Shown here in pieces: positions 1 to 10,025 of a stretch of DNA of 40,282 nucleotides. The position numbers were made by a program, and so were the translations under genes. Each line of letters opens with the position of its first letter. Positions within the stretch are counted from its first letter, which is position 1. Below the pieces are notes generated by a model, which was given only the letters and a program-made list of their open reading frames with translations, did no database searches and had not been told where the DNA came from. Location: contig JACZSM010000021.1 in assembly GCA_022574185.1 (NCBI GenBank), positions 1 through 40,282 on the forward strand. Reading direction: 5' to 3'. The stretch is from Pseudomonadota bacterium. GTDB lineage: Bacteria > Pseudomonadota > Gammaproteobacteria > Steroidobacterales > Woeseiaceae.

Positions 1-2
1 TG

Positions 3-251
3 GGCGATGCGAGCAGAATTCCCGTCATACCGAACCGCTCCGAGGTCCAAGGCGTGTGGACTGAGCTAGTCGAGGGATTGGGCGAATTGCCGAAGAAAAT
101 GACCGATACAGAGGTTGAGACTGCGCGAACAGCCATCAAGGGAATTCTGGGAGAAATCCGCGTAACCCGGGATGGCCGGGGCTACGCGGACGTGTGCCTA
201 CAAAGTATGGTAGCGGGGGCAGGATTTGAACCTGCGACCTTCGGGTTATGA
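3..251 (+). CDS. 3' end of probable serine site-specific recombinase (partial)
   Basis: The reading frame is open from the left edge and ends at TGA 249-251, so only the C-terminal 82 residues or so are visible. No catalytic domain lies inside the window. The tail (a helical stretch, then GEIRVTRDGRGYADV) resembles the extreme C-terminus of serine recombinases, where a basic GxIRV...DG strand follows a zinc-ribbon/coiled-coil region. The last 14 residues (MVAGAGFEPATFGL) are simply the translated antisense of the adjacent tRNA 3' end, as is often seen for genes inserted against a tRNA. I infer that it belongs to an integrated element whose border is the tRNA-fMet 3' end. The family call rests on a short tail and is uncertain; a tyrosine integrase or an unrelated accessory gene remains possible. 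Confidence 0.45.
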   Translation, partial: GDASRIPVIPNRSEVQGVWTELVEGLGELPKKMTDTEVETARTAIKGILGEIRVTRDGRGYADVCLQSMVAGAGFEPATFGL

Positions 252-284
252 GCCCGACGAGCTGCCAGACTGCTCCACCCCGCA
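208..284 (-). tRNA. Initiator tRNA-Met (CAT anticodon)
   Basis: The 77-nt cloverleaf has an encoded CCA. The anticodon CAT sits in loop CTCATAA, flanked by the three G-C pairs (GGG/CCC) in the anticodon stem that mark initiator tRNAs. The T-arm is GCAGG-TTCAAAT-CCTGC. The acceptor is TGCGGGG against CCCCGCT, so position 1:72 is a U-U mismatch instead of the usual C-A of Escherichia coli tRNA-fMet. The absence of a 1:72 pair, which is needed for formylation, is kept. It follows nuoN on the same strand and has its own strong promoter. In many gammaproteobacteria this gene precedes rimP-nusA-infB, which would lie off the left edge unless displaced by the inserted DNA. Confidence 0.97.
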
Positions 285-298
285 TCGACAGGGGCGCG

Positions 299-327
299 AT
301 ATTACTTGCAAGACCCTGTACTGACAA
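299..327 (-). promoter_or_regulatory. Sigma-70 promoter of tRNA-fMet
   Basis: On the minus strand, TTGTCA (322-327) is followed by a 17-nt spacer and TAATAT (299-304). A GC-rich discriminator (CGCGCCCC) comes next, as at stringently controlled stable-RNA promoters. The mature tRNA begins 15 nt after the -10 box. A perfect AT-rich palindrome, TATTTTCGAAAATA (341-354), lies just upstream of the -35 and could act as an UP-like element; that role is inferred. Confidence 0.7.
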
Positions 328-361
328 GGGATTCGGCGTTTATTTTCGAAAATACCTTGTT

Positions 362-388
362 GGCTGTGAATCTGTGTCGGATTCAGCC
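362..388 (-). terminator. Possible hairpin terminator of the nuo operon
   Basis: The inverted repeat GGC-TGAATC / GATTCA-(CA)-GCC has a 7-nt loop and overlaps the nuoN stop codon at 383-385. It has no clean U-tract, so it may only be a 3'-end stabilising hairpin. Positions 285-382 contain nothing else apart from the tRNA promoter. Confidence 0.3.
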
Positions 389-1816
389 CAAAATCGCCGT
401 ACAGAGCGCCCAGAGCCAGCCGGGAACGATGCCCAGTGCCAGGACTGCAACTCCGTTCAGGCTCAGCACGAGGCGCGTGTCAGCGCTTGCCTGCAACACG
501 GCCCGCTCGTCCGTGCCTTCAAAGTACATGTACCAGATGACGCGCAGGTAGTAGAAGGCGCCTACAACCGATGCCAGCACCATGAGAATAGCCAGGCCCG
601 TGAATCCCGAGCTCAACACAGCGTCGATGACGTTGAGCTTGCCGAAGAAACCGATAAACGGCGGTATTCCGGTCAGGCTCAACATGATGAACATCATCAT
701 CAATGCAAACCAGGGACTACGCGCATTGAGTCCCTTGAAGTCCGACAGGTTTTCGGCCTCGTAACCGCGACGGCTCAACAGAATCACGATGCCGAATGCA
801 CCGGCCACGGCAAGCACGTACGTCAGCGTATAAAAGAGAGCTGCGGCGTAGCCCTTGCCCGTGCCACAGAAGACTGCGATCAAGATAAATCCGATGTGGG
901 CGATCGTTGAATAGCCGAGCATGCGTTTGATGTTGCTTTGTGCGATTGCAATGATGTTGCCGACCAGCAGAGACAACACCGCCACGACCATTATCATGTC
1001 GGACCAGACATCATGCAGGTCGCCCAGACCGTCAACGAGTATGCGCAGCGTCAGTGCCAGTGCCGCAAATTTCGGTGCTGACGCAATGTACAAAGTGACC
1101 GGGGTCCGGGCGCCCTCGTACACATCGGGCAACCACATGTGAAAGGGTACGGCACCGAACTTGAACGCGATGCCGACAATCAGGAAGGCTATGCCAAACC
1201 ATAACGGCAGACTGTTAAGCGATGGGTCGGACGCAATCGCCAAAGCAATCTCGTCAAATTTGAGCTCTCCAGTGACACCGTATACCCACGATATGCCGTA
1301 GAGCAGCGCCCCGGAAGCGATAGCCCCGAGGACGAAATATTTCATTGCGGACTCTGCCGCCACCGGATTCTTGCGGTCCATGGCAACCAGGGCGTATTGC
1401 GACAGAGCCAGTGTTTCGAGGCCCAGATACATCGTCAACATGCTGTTGGCCGAGATCATGATCATCATGCCGAGCAGGCCCAGCAAACCAAGAATGTAAT
1501 ATTCGCCTTTGTGCAGATCATTCGCCCGCAGGTAATCGCGTGCGTACAGAAACGCTATCGCGACAAAGCCGACAGCCGCTACCTTGAGTATTTGCGACAG
1601 TGGATCGCTGACGTAGCTGCCATCGAACAACACAATCCGACCAAGCGGCGCGGTCGCAAGGAGAACCCACATCGTGATCAGCAAAGAGACGATGGTCATC
1701 CAGAAGGTCAGCATGCGATGCTCGTCATCGACGAACAGGTCCGCTATCAACACCACGCAGATAAGACCCAACAGGGTCATTTCCGGGGCCGCTGATATGT
1801 AGTCAGTCAAATTCAT
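383..1816 (-). CDS. nuoN: NADH-quinone oxidoreductase subunit N
   Basis: This 477-residue protein is the antiporter-like proton-pumping subunit N in the membrane arm of complex I. It is almost entirely hydrophobic, with about 14 membrane segments. It contains the Proton_antipo_M core pattern, including the region around GIAFKFGAVPFHMWLPDVYEGA, whose FK and HMWLPDVYEG signature is diagnostic for NuoN. ATG 1814-1816 begins MNLTDYISAAPEM. It is the last gene of the nuo operon, 11 nt after the nuoM stop. Length and composition are normal for the family. Confidence 0.98.
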   Translation of the reverse strand: MNLTDYISAAPEMTLLGLICVVLIADLFVDDEHRMLTFWMTIVSLLITMWVLLATAPLGRIVLFDGSYVSDPLSQILKVAAVGFVAIAFLYARDYLRANDLHKGEYYILGLLGLLGMMIMISANSMLTMYLGLETLALSQYALVAMDRKNPVAAESAMKYFVLGAIASGALLYGISWVYGVTGELKFDEIALAIASDPSLNSLPLWFGIAFLIVGIAFKFGAVPFHMWLPDVYEGARTPVTLYIASAPKFAALALTLRILVDGLGDLHDVWSDMIMVVAVLSLLVGNIIAIAQSNIKRMLGYSTIAHIGFILIAVFCGTGKGYAAALFYTLTYVLAVAGAFGIVILLSRRGYEAENLSDFKGLNARSPWFALMMMFIMLSLTGIPPFIGFFGKLNVIDAVLSSGFTGLAILMVLASVVGAFYYLRVIWYMYFEGTDERAVLQASADTRLVLSLNGVAVLALGIVPGWLWALCTAILG

Positions 1817-1827
1817 CTCATAAACCG

Positions 1828-3348
1828 TTACAGCTTCGACTGCCCAATCTGCTGGATCAGTTGCTCGATCGATGCGTTCATCATGTCAACGAGTGGTGCA
1901 GGCCAGAGTCCAAGCAACAACACGGCGACGGCGAGCACGCCCAGCACGATGAATTCGCGGATATTCAGGTCCTCCAGCGAGGCGACGTTGTCATTAGCAA
2001 CCTCGCCGTAAATCACTCGTTTGACCATCCAGAGTGTGTAGGCAGCGCCGAGTATCAACGTAGAGGCGGCGAGAAATGCGTACCAGAAACTGGCTTTGAA
2101 GCTCGCTAGAATCACCATGAACTCACCGACAAATCCGGACGTGCCCGGCAGTCCCGCATTGGCCATGGAAAACAGCACCATGAAGGCCGCAAATATTGGC
2201 ATCGTGTTGGCGACGCCGCCGTAGTCGGCAATGTTGCGGCTGTGCATGCGATCGTAGAGTACGCCGACACACAGGAACATCGCGCCCGAAATCAGCCCGT
2301 GCGAGACCATTTGCACCATGGCGCCCGTCATACCCAGACCCGCGCCCATGCCGGCCGAAATTCTCCACACGAGAAAGATGCCCAGTGTCGCGAAGCCCAT
2401 GTGCGCGATCGACGCATAGGCGATCAACTTCTTCATGTCCGTCTGCATCAGGGCAACGAAGCCGATGTAGACGATCGCAATCAATGACAGAGCGATCATC
2501 ATCCCGGAAAAATAGTCACTGCCGTCGGGAACGATGGGCAGTGACAGGCGCAGAAAACCGTAACCACCCATCTTCAACATGATCGCCGCCAGGATGACCG
2601 AGCCGCCTGTCGGTGCTTCAACGTGCGCGTCAGGCAGCCACGTGTGCACGGGCCACATCGGCACCTTGACCGCAAACGCGAGCAGAAACGCGATGAAAAT
2701 CATCTTTTGCGTCGTCAGCGTCAATGGTGCGTTCATGAAACCGAAAAGATCGAAGCTTCCCGTCTCCCCATACAGGTAGATGAAAGCGACGAGCATCATC
2801 ACTGAACCCAGAAATGTGTACAGGAAAAACTTGAGCGTCGCGTAAACGCGGTGTTCACCGCCCCAGATGCCGATGATCAGGAACATCGGTACCAGCATCG
2901 CCTCCCAGAATGCGTAAAAAAGCAGGCCGTCCAGGGCGCAAAAGACACCGATCATCAATCCTTCGAGGAACAGGAACGCCGCGAAGTACTGCGCCGGCCG
3001 CACTTTGATCGTGTCCCATGCCGAAATCACAATAAGTGGCGTGATAAACGTCGTCAGCAAGATCAGCGGTGCCGATATGCCGTCGACACCCAGGTAGTAG
3101 TAAGCATCCAGTGCAGCAACCCAGGAGATGCGCTCAACGAATTGCATCGATGCGGCTGCATTATCGAACGCCATATACAGCACAACGCTGAGGGCAAACG
3201 TGAGCATCGTCAGCCAAAAAGCCGTGACGCGCATCATGCCGGCTCGCGCCGAATGAACGTCACCGCCGTCACCCAAGGCCAGCAACAGCCCGCCACCCAC
3301 GATGGGCAACCAGATCAGTGCGCTCAGTAAATACGGCGATAAATCCAT
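1828..3348 (-). CDS. nuoM: NADH-quinone oxidoreductase subunit M
   Basis: This 506-residue antiporter-like subunit M of the complex I membrane arm has about 14 transmembrane helices. The conserved FAVKVPMWPVHTWLPDAHVE block and the downstream VILAAIMLKMGGYG segment identify NuoM and carry the lysine and histidine residues of the proton path. The start ATG at 3346-3348 (MDLSPYLLSALIWLP) is preceded by a purine-rich stretch (AAGGGAAAAA). It lies 13 nt downstream of nuoL and 11 nt upstream of nuoN, consistent with one transcript. Confidence 0.98.
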   Translation of the reverse strand: MDLSPYLLSALIWLPIVGGGLLLALGDGGDVHSARAGMMRVTAFWLTMLTFALSVVLYMAFDNAAASMQFVERISWVAALDAYYYLGVDGISAPLILLTTFITPLIVISAWDTIKVRPAQYFAAFLFLEGLMIGVFCALDGLLFYAFWEAMLVPMFLIIGIWGGEHRVYATLKFFLYTFLGSVMMLVAFIYLYGETGSFDLFGFMNAPLTLTTQKMIFIAFLLAFAVKVPMWPVHTWLPDAHVEAPTGGSVILAAIMLKMGGYGFLRLSLPIVPDGSDYFSGMMIALSLIAIVYIGFVALMQTDMKKLIAYASIAHMGFATLGIFLVWRISAGMGAGLGMTGAMVQMVSHGLISGAMFLCVGVLYDRMHSRNIADYGGVANTMPIFAAFMVLFSMANAGLPGTSGFVGEFMVILASFKASFWYAFLAASTLILGAAYTLWMVKRVIYGEVANDNVASLEDLNIREFIVLGVLAVAVLLLGLWPAPLVDMMNASIEQLIQQIGQSKL

Positions 3349-3361
3349 TTTTTCCCTTAAC

Positions 3362-5329
3362 CTACCGGAACCAAATAAGCCAGCTGAGCAACATGGTCAG
3401 CCCGACGATCATCGTGAAGGCGTAGGTATAGATATACCCGGTTTGCAATTGCCGCATGATGCCCGCTAGTCTGCCGATCGTGTTGGCGGTGCCATTCACG
3501 AGCATGCCGTCGATCAACAGCTGATCTCCTTTCTGCCAGAGGAAACTGCCCACAGCACGTCCGCCTGCAGCGAATCCCTTGATGTACAGGTCATCCATGA
3601 AGTACTTGCGATCGAGTAATGTGTAGAGACCAGAGAACTTGTCCTTGATCGCCGCCGGAATGTCAGGCCGCTTCAGATACAGGAACCATGCCGTGAACGC
3701 GCCGGCCGCTGTCAGCCAGAATACGGGTGTTTGCACCGAGTGCGACACCAGCGCCAGACTGCCATGAAAACTTTCGCCCATGTATGCGAGTACATCATGA
3801 CTCGACCGGACGACAATGGAGTCGCCGAAGTAATTGTCGAATAGCACGTCATTGACCGTGAACCAGCCAATGACCGCAGACGGAATCGCGAGCAGAATCA
3901 ACGGCACCGTCACGACCCACGGTGATTCGTGCAGGTGGGACCTGGTCTCGGCATCCATACGTTCTTCACCGTGGAAGACGAGGAAGAACAGTCGGAATGT
4001 GTACAACGCAGTGACGAATACGCCAAGCAAAACACTCGGGTAGGCGATCCAATAGACCCATGGCTCACTGTGCCAATGCGATTCCCGGATCGCTTCGATC
4101 AATAGATCCTTGGAGAAAAATCCACTGCTGCCGGGGAATCCGATCAGCGCCAGCGAGCCCACCAGTGCCGTCCAATAGGTGATCGGCATGTATTTGCGCA
4201 AACCACCCATCTTGCGAATGTCCTGCTCGTGATGCAGAGCAATGATCACGGAACCCGCCGCGAGAAACAGCAGTGCTTTGAAAAACGCGTGCGTCATCAG
4301 GTGGAACATCGCCGCGCTGTAAGCAGACGCGCCCAGCGCCACCGTCATGTAACCCAGTTGTGACAACGTCGAATAGGCAATTATTCGCTTGATATCGTTC
4401 TGCACGATACCGATCAAACCCATGAAAAATGCCGTGATTGCACCTATTACAATGACCACGGCCAACGCTGTTGTAGAGAATTCGAACAGCGGCGACATGC
4501 GTGCAACCATGAAAATTCCTGCAGTCACCATCGTTGCGGCATGGATCAAGGCAGAAATCGGCGTCGGACCTTCCATCGAGTCGGGCAGCCAGACGTGCAA
4601 TGGAGCTTGTGCTGACTTGCCCATGGCGCCGATGAACAGGAGAATGCAGATTACCGTCATCGCATTCCACGGCGAGCCCGGGATAACCTCGATATTCTGC
4701 GCGGCGATGCTCTCGGCGCTCGCGAATACGGTGGCATAGTCCAGTGACCCACTGATCATCACTATGCCGGCAATGCCGAGTATGAATCCAAAGTCGCCGA
4801 CGCGATTGACCAGGAATGCCTTGAGATTCGCAAATATCGCCGATTCGCGCTTGAACCAGAAACCGATCAGCAGGTATGACACGAGGCCAACGGCTTCCCA
4901 GCCGAAAAATAGCTGCAAGAAATTATTCGCCATCACCAGCATCAGCATTGAAAACGTAAACAGCGAGATGTAGCTGAAGAAGCGCTGATAGCCTGAATCG
5001 TCATGCATATAGCCGATCGTGTAGATATGCACCATCAGCGAAACGAACGTGACTACGACCATCATCAGGGCGGTCAGGCGATCGACAAGGAATCCGACCT
5101 CCATGCGCAGGCCGTCGGTCACGGCCCAGGTATAAATATTGATGTTCTCGGCCGTGCCACCATCGAAAAAAAGATGTTTGAACACCGCGATGGACAGCAC
5201 GCACGACAGGCCGACGGCAAGGTTCGTGAGCCAATGGGCGCCGGCACGGCCTATCCACTTGCCAAACAGGCCCGTAATGATCGCCGCAGCCAGCGGCGCC
5301 AACACGATCGTCAGGTAATAGGCCTGCAT
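3362..5329 (-). CDS. nuoL: NADH-quinone oxidoreductase subunit L
   Basis: This 655-residue distal antiporter-like subunit is the one that carries the long lateral helix. The N-terminal Proton_antipo_N region is followed by the core with GKSAQAPLHVWLPDSMEGPTP (GKSAQ and LHVWLPD are the hallmark) and by HAATMVTAGIFMVAR. The C-terminal part ends in the hydrophobic anchor helix after the amphipathic stretch. About 16 membrane segments are expected. It is spaced 5 nt after nuoK. Nothing is unusual. Confidence 0.98.
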   Translation of the reverse strand: MQAYYLTIVLAPLAAAIITGLFGKWIGRAGAHWLTNLAVGLSCVLSIAVFKHLFFDGGTAENINIYTWAVTDGLRMEVGFLVDRLTALMMVVVTFVSLMVHIYTIGYMHDDSGYQRFFSYISLFTFSMLMLVMANNFLQLFFGWEAVGLVSYLLIGFWFKRESAIFANLKAFLVNRVGDFGFILGIAGIVMISGSLDYATVFASAESIAAQNIEVIPGSPWNAMTVICILLFIGAMGKSAQAPLHVWLPDSMEGPTPISALIHAATMVTAGIFMVARMSPLFEFSTTALAVVIVIGAITAFFMGLIGIVQNDIKRIIAYSTLSQLGYMTVALGASAYSAAMFHLMTHAFFKALLFLAAGSVIIALHHEQDIRKMGGLRKYMPITYWTALVGSLALIGFPGSSGFFSKDLLIEAIRESHWHSEPWVYWIAYPSVLLGVFVTALYTFRLFFLVFHGEERMDAETRSHLHESPWVVTVPLILLAIPSAVIGWFTVNDVLFDNYFGDSIVVRSSHDVLAYMGESFHGSLALVSHSVQTPVFWLTAAGAFTAWFLYLKRPDIPAAIKDKFSGLYTLLDRKYFMDDLYIKGFAAGGRAVGSFLWQKGDQLLIDGMLVNGTANTIGRLAGIMRQLQTGYIYTYAFTMIVGLTMLLSWLIWFR

Positions 5330-5334
5330 GCGAC

Positions 5335-5640
5335 CTAGCCCTTCAAGGTATTCAGTTCTTGGACGTTGATGGAGCGTCGATTGCGGAACAGGACCACCAG
5401 TATTGCGAGCCCTATTGCGGCTTCTGCCGCGGCAACAGTCAGGATGAAGAATACGAACACCTGGCCCGTGTCGTCACCGAGATAACGCGAAAACGCGATG
5501 AAATTGAAATTCACAGCGAGCAACATTAATTCAATGCACATGAGCATGAAAATCAGGTTGCGCCGGTTAATGACGATGCCCGCAATACTCAAAACGAACA
5601 ACATCGCGGAGATGGTCAGATAATGTTGCAGGCCGATCAC
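5335..5640 (-). CDS. nuoK: NADH-quinone oxidoreductase subunit K
   Basis: This 101-residue subunit K is a three-helix membrane protein homologous to MrpC. It keeps the two buried acidic residues of the family in [11 protein letters not shown] and in the [13 protein letters not shown] helix, which belong to the E-channel of the proton path. Translation starts at GTG 5638-5640 ([14 protein letters not shown]), overlapping the nuoJ stop as GTGA, so coupling with nuoJ is likely. Confidence 0.97.
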   Translation of the reverse strand: MIGLQHYLTISAMLFVLSIAGIVINRRNLIFMLMCIELMLLAVNFNFIAFSRYLGDDTGQVFVFFILTVAAAEAAIGLAILVVLFRNRRSINVQELNTLKG

Positions 5641-6242
5641 AACTTTTTCTCCGATTTCATTTTGACTATACGGAGCCGGTCCTCGCTTCGCACGGCGACC
5701 TGCTCCGCAATGTTCTGCACCTTGAGTCCGGGGCGCTTGCGCATCGTCAAGGTAATGGCAGCTACTATTGCCAGCAACAAGATCACTGCTGCAATCTCAA
5801 ACGCGTAAACGTGTTCGGTATACAACACCGAACCCAATGACTTGGTGTTGCTATAGCCTTCCGGATAGGGCTGAAACAGCATCGGTGCGTTGCCGGTCTC
5901 GCTTCGCCACCAGATCAACTGCACCATTTCGATCGCCATCAATAGCGATACCGCAATTCCCATCGGGGCGTATCGGGTCAGTCCTTTGCGAACAACCTCG
6001 ACATTGATATCGAGCATCATGACGACAAACAGAAACAGGACCATTACGGCACCGACATACACCAGCACCAGCACGATGCCTAAAAATTCTGCTTCAGCCA
6101 GTATCCACAGGGCGGCGCTCTGGAAAAAAGCCAGCACCAGGAACATGGCGGCATGCACGGGGTTTCGCGAAACGATGACACCGATCGACGCGACGATCAG
6201 CAGTGCCGAGAAGCAGTAAAATACGATAGCGTGAAACAGCAT
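5637..6242 (-). CDS. nuoJ: NADH-quinone oxidoreductase subunit J
   Basis: This five-helix membrane subunit J contains the [19 protein letters not shown] segment, which includes the pi-bulge helix. I choose ATG 6240-6242 ([15 protein letters not shown], 201 aa) because it follows the nuoI stop (6253) by 10 nt with a purine-rich AAAGAAA upstream. An earlier in-frame start at 6269 would overlap nuoI by 17 nt and add MRRTAKEIQ, which is not typical of the family. The C-terminus has a charged tail (RKRPGLKVQ ... MKSEKKL), slightly longer than in many relatives. Confidence 0.96.
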   Translation of the reverse strand: MLFHAIVFYCFSALLIVASIGVIVSRNPVHAAMFLVLAFFQSAALWILAEAEFLGIVLVLVYVGAVMVLFLFVVMMLDINVEVVRKGLTRYAPMGIAVSLLMAIEMVQLIWWRSETGNAPMLFQPYPEGYSNTKSLGSVLYTEHVYAFEIAAVILLLAIVAAITLTMRKRPGLKVQNIAEQVAVRSEDRLRIVKMKSEKKL

Positions 6243-6252
6243 CTGGATTTCT

Positions 6253-6741
6253 TTAGCGGTACGGCGCATCGGCGGCTTTGTCCGCCGAAATCATCGCGTC
6301 ATATTTATCGCCGATGGCCATTAGCTTATCTTTGGTCAATATGTTCTCGCCGGGCGATTCCATGTGATATTCATGAATGCGAGTTTCGACGATCGCATCG
6401 ACCGGGCAAGCCTCTTCGCAAAATCCGCAATAAATACATTTGAATAAATCGATGTCGTAGCGAGTTGTACGTCGAGTGCCATCTTTACCCACTTCCGACT
6501 CAATCGTGATGGCAAGCGCCGGGCATACGGCCTCACAGAGTTTGCAGGCAATACAGCGTTCCTCGCCATTCGGATAGCGGCGCAGCGCATGCAGCCCGCG
6601 AAATCGCGGCGACTGTGGCGCCTTTTCGTCGGGATACTCAAGTGTAATGCTCTTCTTGAAAAAATTTCGCTGCGTAACCCATAGCCCCTTGAAGAGTTCC
6701 CAGAGGGTGAACGTCTTGATGTAACTGATTGCTCGATTCAT
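6253..6741 (-). CDS. nuoI: NADH-quinone oxidoreductase subunit I (two 4Fe-4S)
   Basis: This 162-residue ferredoxin-like connecting subunit carries clusters N6a and N6b. The two classical motifs are C63-C66-C69-C73 ([12 protein letters not shown]) and C102-C105-C108-C112 ([12 protein letters not shown]). The N-terminal amphipathic helix anchors it to the membrane arm. It starts at ATG 6739-6741, 16 nt after the nuoH stop. Confidence 0.98.
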   Translation of the reverse strand: MNRAISYIKTFTLWELFKGLWVTQRNFFKKSITLEYPDEKAPQSPRFRGLHALRRYPNGEERCIACKLCEAVCPALAITIESEVGKDGTRRTTRYDIDLFKCIYCGFCEEACPVDAIVETRIHEYHMESPGENILTKDKLMAIGDKYDAMISADKAADAPYR

Positions 6742-6757
6742 TGAACTAAACTACCGG

Positions 6758-7849
6758 TTAAACGATTTCCAGTTCGGCCCAGGGCCCGACCTGCAGCCAC
6801 GCCATGACGCCTTCAACGGCGATCCAGATAATCGTTATGGGAATGAACACCTTCCAACCCAGGCGCATGATCTGGTCATAGCGATAGCGTGGGAATGTCG
6901 CGCGCAGCCAGAAGAACGTGTACATGAAGAAGCAGATCTTGCCAGCCAGCCAGAAAAAGCTGCCTTCTCGCAACCAGGCCAACCCTGCGATATTGTCGAG
7001 GAACAGCCAGCCCTCAAACGGCGAGGCCCACCCTCCCAGGAAGAAAATTGCCGTCAGAGCGGAGACCAGTAGCATGTTCGCGTATTCGGCGAGGAAGAAC
7101 AGGGCAAAAGCGACGCCCGAATACTCGACGTGAAAGCCCGCAACAATTTCAGACTCACCTTCGGCGACATCGAACGGCGCACGGTGGGTTTCCGCCACAC
7201 CGGATATCCAGAAGACGAAGAACAATGGCAGTAACGGCACCAGGAACCAATGGCTGAAGCCACCCGCCTGGGCCCTGACAATATCACCGAGATTCAGGCT
7301 GCCAGCGGCCATCAGGACTCCGACCAGCGCAAAACCCATTGCTATTTCATACGAAACGATCTGCGCCCCAATGCGCATGGCGCCGATAAATGCATAGGTT
7401 GAGTTCGTCGCCCACCCTGCGAGAATCACGCCGTAGACGCCAACCGATGTCAGAGCCAGTACATAGAGTAATCCCGCATTGATATTGGCAACGACATACC
7501 AGTCATTGAGGGGAATGACGGCCCATGCCGCCAGCGCGGGAGTCAATGTCAGTAAAGGCGCAATCACGAACAGGAACTTGCTCGACCGCGACGGAATGAC
7601 CACTTCCTTGATCAGCAACTTGAGCACATCCGCGAACGGCTGACCCAGGCCGAGCGGGCCAACCCGATTGGGCCCAATGCGCGCCTGCATGCTGCCGATC
7701 ACCTTGCGCTCGAAATAAGTCGAGAAAGCGACGGTCAGCATCACGACGATCACCACGAACAGAACCTTCCATGTCACTATCGTCACGTACTGCACGAGTG
7801 GTGGCAGAGAATTCCACATTCCCGATCCGTAGTCGACGATGTCGCTCAT
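6758..7849 (-). CDS. nuoH: NADH-quinone oxidoreductase subunit H
   Basis: This 363-residue membrane subunit H forms the quinone chamber with NuoB and NuoD. Signature segments include [19 protein letters not shown] near residue 50 and the acidic cytoplasmic loop [20 protein letters not shown], which contacts the peripheral arm. It has about eight to nine helices. Its ATG overlaps the nuoG stop (ATGA), indicating translational coupling. Confidence 0.98.
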   Translation of the reverse strand: MSDIVDYGSGMWNSLPPLVQYVTIVTWKVLFVVIVVMLTVAFSTYFERKVIGSMQARIGPNRVGPLGLGQPFADVLKLLIKEVVIPSRSSKFLFVIAPLLTLTPALAAWAVIPLNDWYVVANINAGLLYVLALTSVGVYGVILAGWATNSTYAFIGAMRIGAQIVSYEIAMGFALVGVLMAAGSLNLGDIVRAQAGGFSHWFLVPLLPLFFVFWISGVAETHRAPFDVAEGESEIVAGFHVEYSGVAFALFFLAEYANMLLVSALTAIFFLGGWASPFEGWLFLDNIAGLAWLREGSFFWLAGKICFFMYTFFWLRATFPRYRYDQIMRLGWKVFIPITIIWIAVEGVMAWLQVGPWAELEIV

Positions 7850-10020
7850 GACGCAGAAACTTTATCGGCGGCGCGTCTCGCTGCAGTTGTCATTTGCAGC
7901 GCATTCGCGCGTCTGACGAGGCCATCGACCGAATACAGTGGCGTATCGATTTCGGCTTGCCGCGCGTCCGTACCTTTGGGCGCCGCAATCTTCTTGCGAC
8001 CCGGGTAATCGTTGTCCGGTGACACATGACCAAGCTGACCCGCGATTTCACTTTTGACGTCTTCGCTGGTCACGTAATCGAAATCCGGGGCGCCGAGCAA
8101 ATTGCCGATGACACGCAGGACTTTCCAGGCCGGTCGCGATTCGCCCACGGGATTCGCGACACCCGAAAAACTCTGCCAGGTTCCAGCCACATTGACGTAA
8201 GTTCCCGAGGTCTCAGCGAATGTGCCAATCGGCAGCAGTAAATCGGTCGATTCCATCAAGGCGTCCGAGACAAATGGCGTCAGTGCCACAACGAACTTCT
8301 GCTTTGCCAATTTAGCCACTGCGTCGGTGCTGGCAAACAGATCCACATCCGGTTCTAAATTGACAAGCACAATGGCATCGAGTGCTTCGTCGAGCATTGC
8401 TCCAGCATGCAGCCCGGTCTTGCCGCGTTTGACGCCGCCTGCCAGACGGTGCGGCAGAACCCCCGCCAGGTGAGCACCTGCAGCGTTGGACCCTGCGGAC
8501 AGGTAGCCAAGTCTGGCATCCGTCAATTTGGCAATGCAGGCCGTCAGGGCCCTGACGGCGCTGTAGGCCTGATCTCGCACGGCGATATTGCCGAGCAAAA
8601 CCAGTCCCGCATCTGCGTCATTGAGTGACGCAGCCAGTCGTTTCTGCTCCGCATTGGCTTTAACTTCATTACACAGGTCCGAGACCGATCCCGGCAGATT
8701 TTTTCGGCCTGCGGCCGCAACGGCTACGCCTGACAACAATTCAACGAGGCCGGCATCGCATAGATAATTGGCGACGTGAAAATAGTAGTCGTGCTTGACA
8801 CTGCTGATGAAACTGACTTGCGCGCCAGCCAGTGATGCTTTGCGTAAACGATGCGCAATAATAGGTGCTTCATTGCGTACGTTCGAGCCCACAACGAGAA
8901 CCGCATTCTGTTTCTCGATGTCCGCGATATCGCAGCCGAGCCACGGATAGACAGGATCATTGTCCTGATCCGAAAAATCGCGGCGACCAAGGCGACAATC
9001 TATGTTCGCCGTCTCGAGATGATCGGCAAGTCGTGCCAGAAGATGCGCTTCTTCGAGCGTGACGCTTGGCGATGCAAGAATACCCACCTTATCAGGCCGT
9101 GCACCTTTGAGTGCATCAACGGCACGCGATAGTGCATCTTCCCAGTCGAGCTCGCGCCATTCACCACTTACTTTGATGCGCGGCTGTGCCAGGCGATCGC
9201 GGCTGTATATCGCCTCATAGCTGAATCGATCGCGATCGGCCAACCAGGTTTCATTAATACTTTCGTTGGCCTTGGGGACAATGCGCTTTATGGTGCCACG
9301 AAGAACGTGTGCGTACATGTTGGAGCCAACACAATCGTGCGGTGAAATCGTCGCCCGTTGCTCCATCTCCCAGGCGCGGGCGCTGTATCGATACGGTTTG
9401 TTATTGAGGGCACCGACAGGACACAAATCAATAATATTGCCTGAGAGCTCATGGTCGACACTCATTTCGACATAGGTTTCGATCTTCAGGTCCTCGCCCC
9501 GCCCTGTAGTGCCAAGCAGCGGCATGCCCGTGATCTCTTCGCCAAAACGCACGCATCGGGTGCAGTGGATGCACCGCGTCATATCGGTTGAGACGAGCGG
9601 GCCTATGTCCTTGTCGTGAACGACGCGCTTGCCAGAGTTGTAACGCGAAACATCGCGGCCGTAACCCATCGCGAGGTCCTGCAACTCACATTCGCCACCC
9701 TGATCGCATATCGGGCAGTCGAGCGGGTGGTTGATTAGCAGAAATTCCATCGTCGCTTTTTGTGCGGCGATCGCCTTCGCCGAGCGCGTGAAGACCTTCA
9801 TGCCCTCCACCACCGGCGTAGCACAGGCAGGCATCGGCTTCGGCGCGTTTTCGATTTCGACCAGGCACATACGGCAATTCGCGACCACGCTCAGTTTTTC
9901 GTGATAGCAAAAACGTGGTATGTACGCACCGATTGCATCTGTCACCGCCATGACCATCTGGCCCTCGCGAGCCTCGACTGGCTTGCCGTCAACTTCGATA
10001 TTTACGATGTCATCACTCAT
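7846..10020 (-). CDS. nuoG: NADH-quinone oxidoreductase subunit G
   Basis: This 724-residue peripheral-arm subunit carries several Fe-S clusters. C38, C49, C52 and C66 form the plant-type 2Fe-2S site (N1b). H98, C102, C105 and C111 form the His-ligated 4Fe-4S (N5). C150, C153, C156 and C200 form N4. The rest is a molybdopterin-oxidoreductase-like fold without cofactor residues. The additional N7 cysteines found in some longer NuoG are not seen, and the length fits the shorter mitochondrial/alpha-beta-type subunit (E. coli NuoG is about 900 aa). It starts at ATG 10018-10020, 5 nt after nuoF. Confidence 0.98.
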   Translation of the reverse strand: MSDDIVNIEVDGKPVEAREGQMVMAVTDAIGAYIPRFCYHEKLSVVANCRMCLVEIENAPKPMPACATPVVEGMKVFTRSAKAIAAQKATMEFLLINHPLDCPICDQGGECELQDLAMGYGRDVSRYNSGKRVVHDKDIGPLVSTDMTRCIHCTRCVRFGEEITGMPLLGTTGRGEDLKIETYVEMSVDHELSGNIIDLCPVGALNNKPYRYSARAWEMEQRATISPHDCVGSNMYAHVLRGTIKRIVPKANESINETWLADRDRFSYEAIYSRDRLAQPRIKVSGEWRELDWEDALSRAVDALKGARPDKVGILASPSVTLEEAHLLARLADHLETANIDCRLGRRDFSDQDNDPVYPWLGCDIADIEKQNAVLVVGSNVRNEAPIIAHRLRKASLAGAQVSFISSVKHDYYFHVANYLCDAGLVELLSGVAVAAAGRKNLPGSVSDLCNEVKANAEQKRLAASLNDADAGLVLLGNIAVRDQAYSAVRALTACIAKLTDARLGYLSAGSNAAGAHLAGVLPHRLAGGVKRGKTGLHAGAMLDEALDAIVLVNLEPDVDLFASTDAVAKLAKQKFVVALTPFVSDALMESTDLLLPIGTFAETSGTYVNVAGTWQSFSGVANPVGESRPAWKVLRVIGNLLGAPDFDYVTSEDVKSEIAGQLGHVSPDNDYPGRKKIAAPKGTDARQAEIDTPLYSVDGLVRRANALQMTTAARRAADKVSAS

Positions 10021-10025
10021 GGCAG

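Noticed and set aside
248..910. 220-codon plus-strand frame opposite nuoN
   Set aside because: Shadow of nuoN with low-complexity His/Gln content and no recognisable domain.
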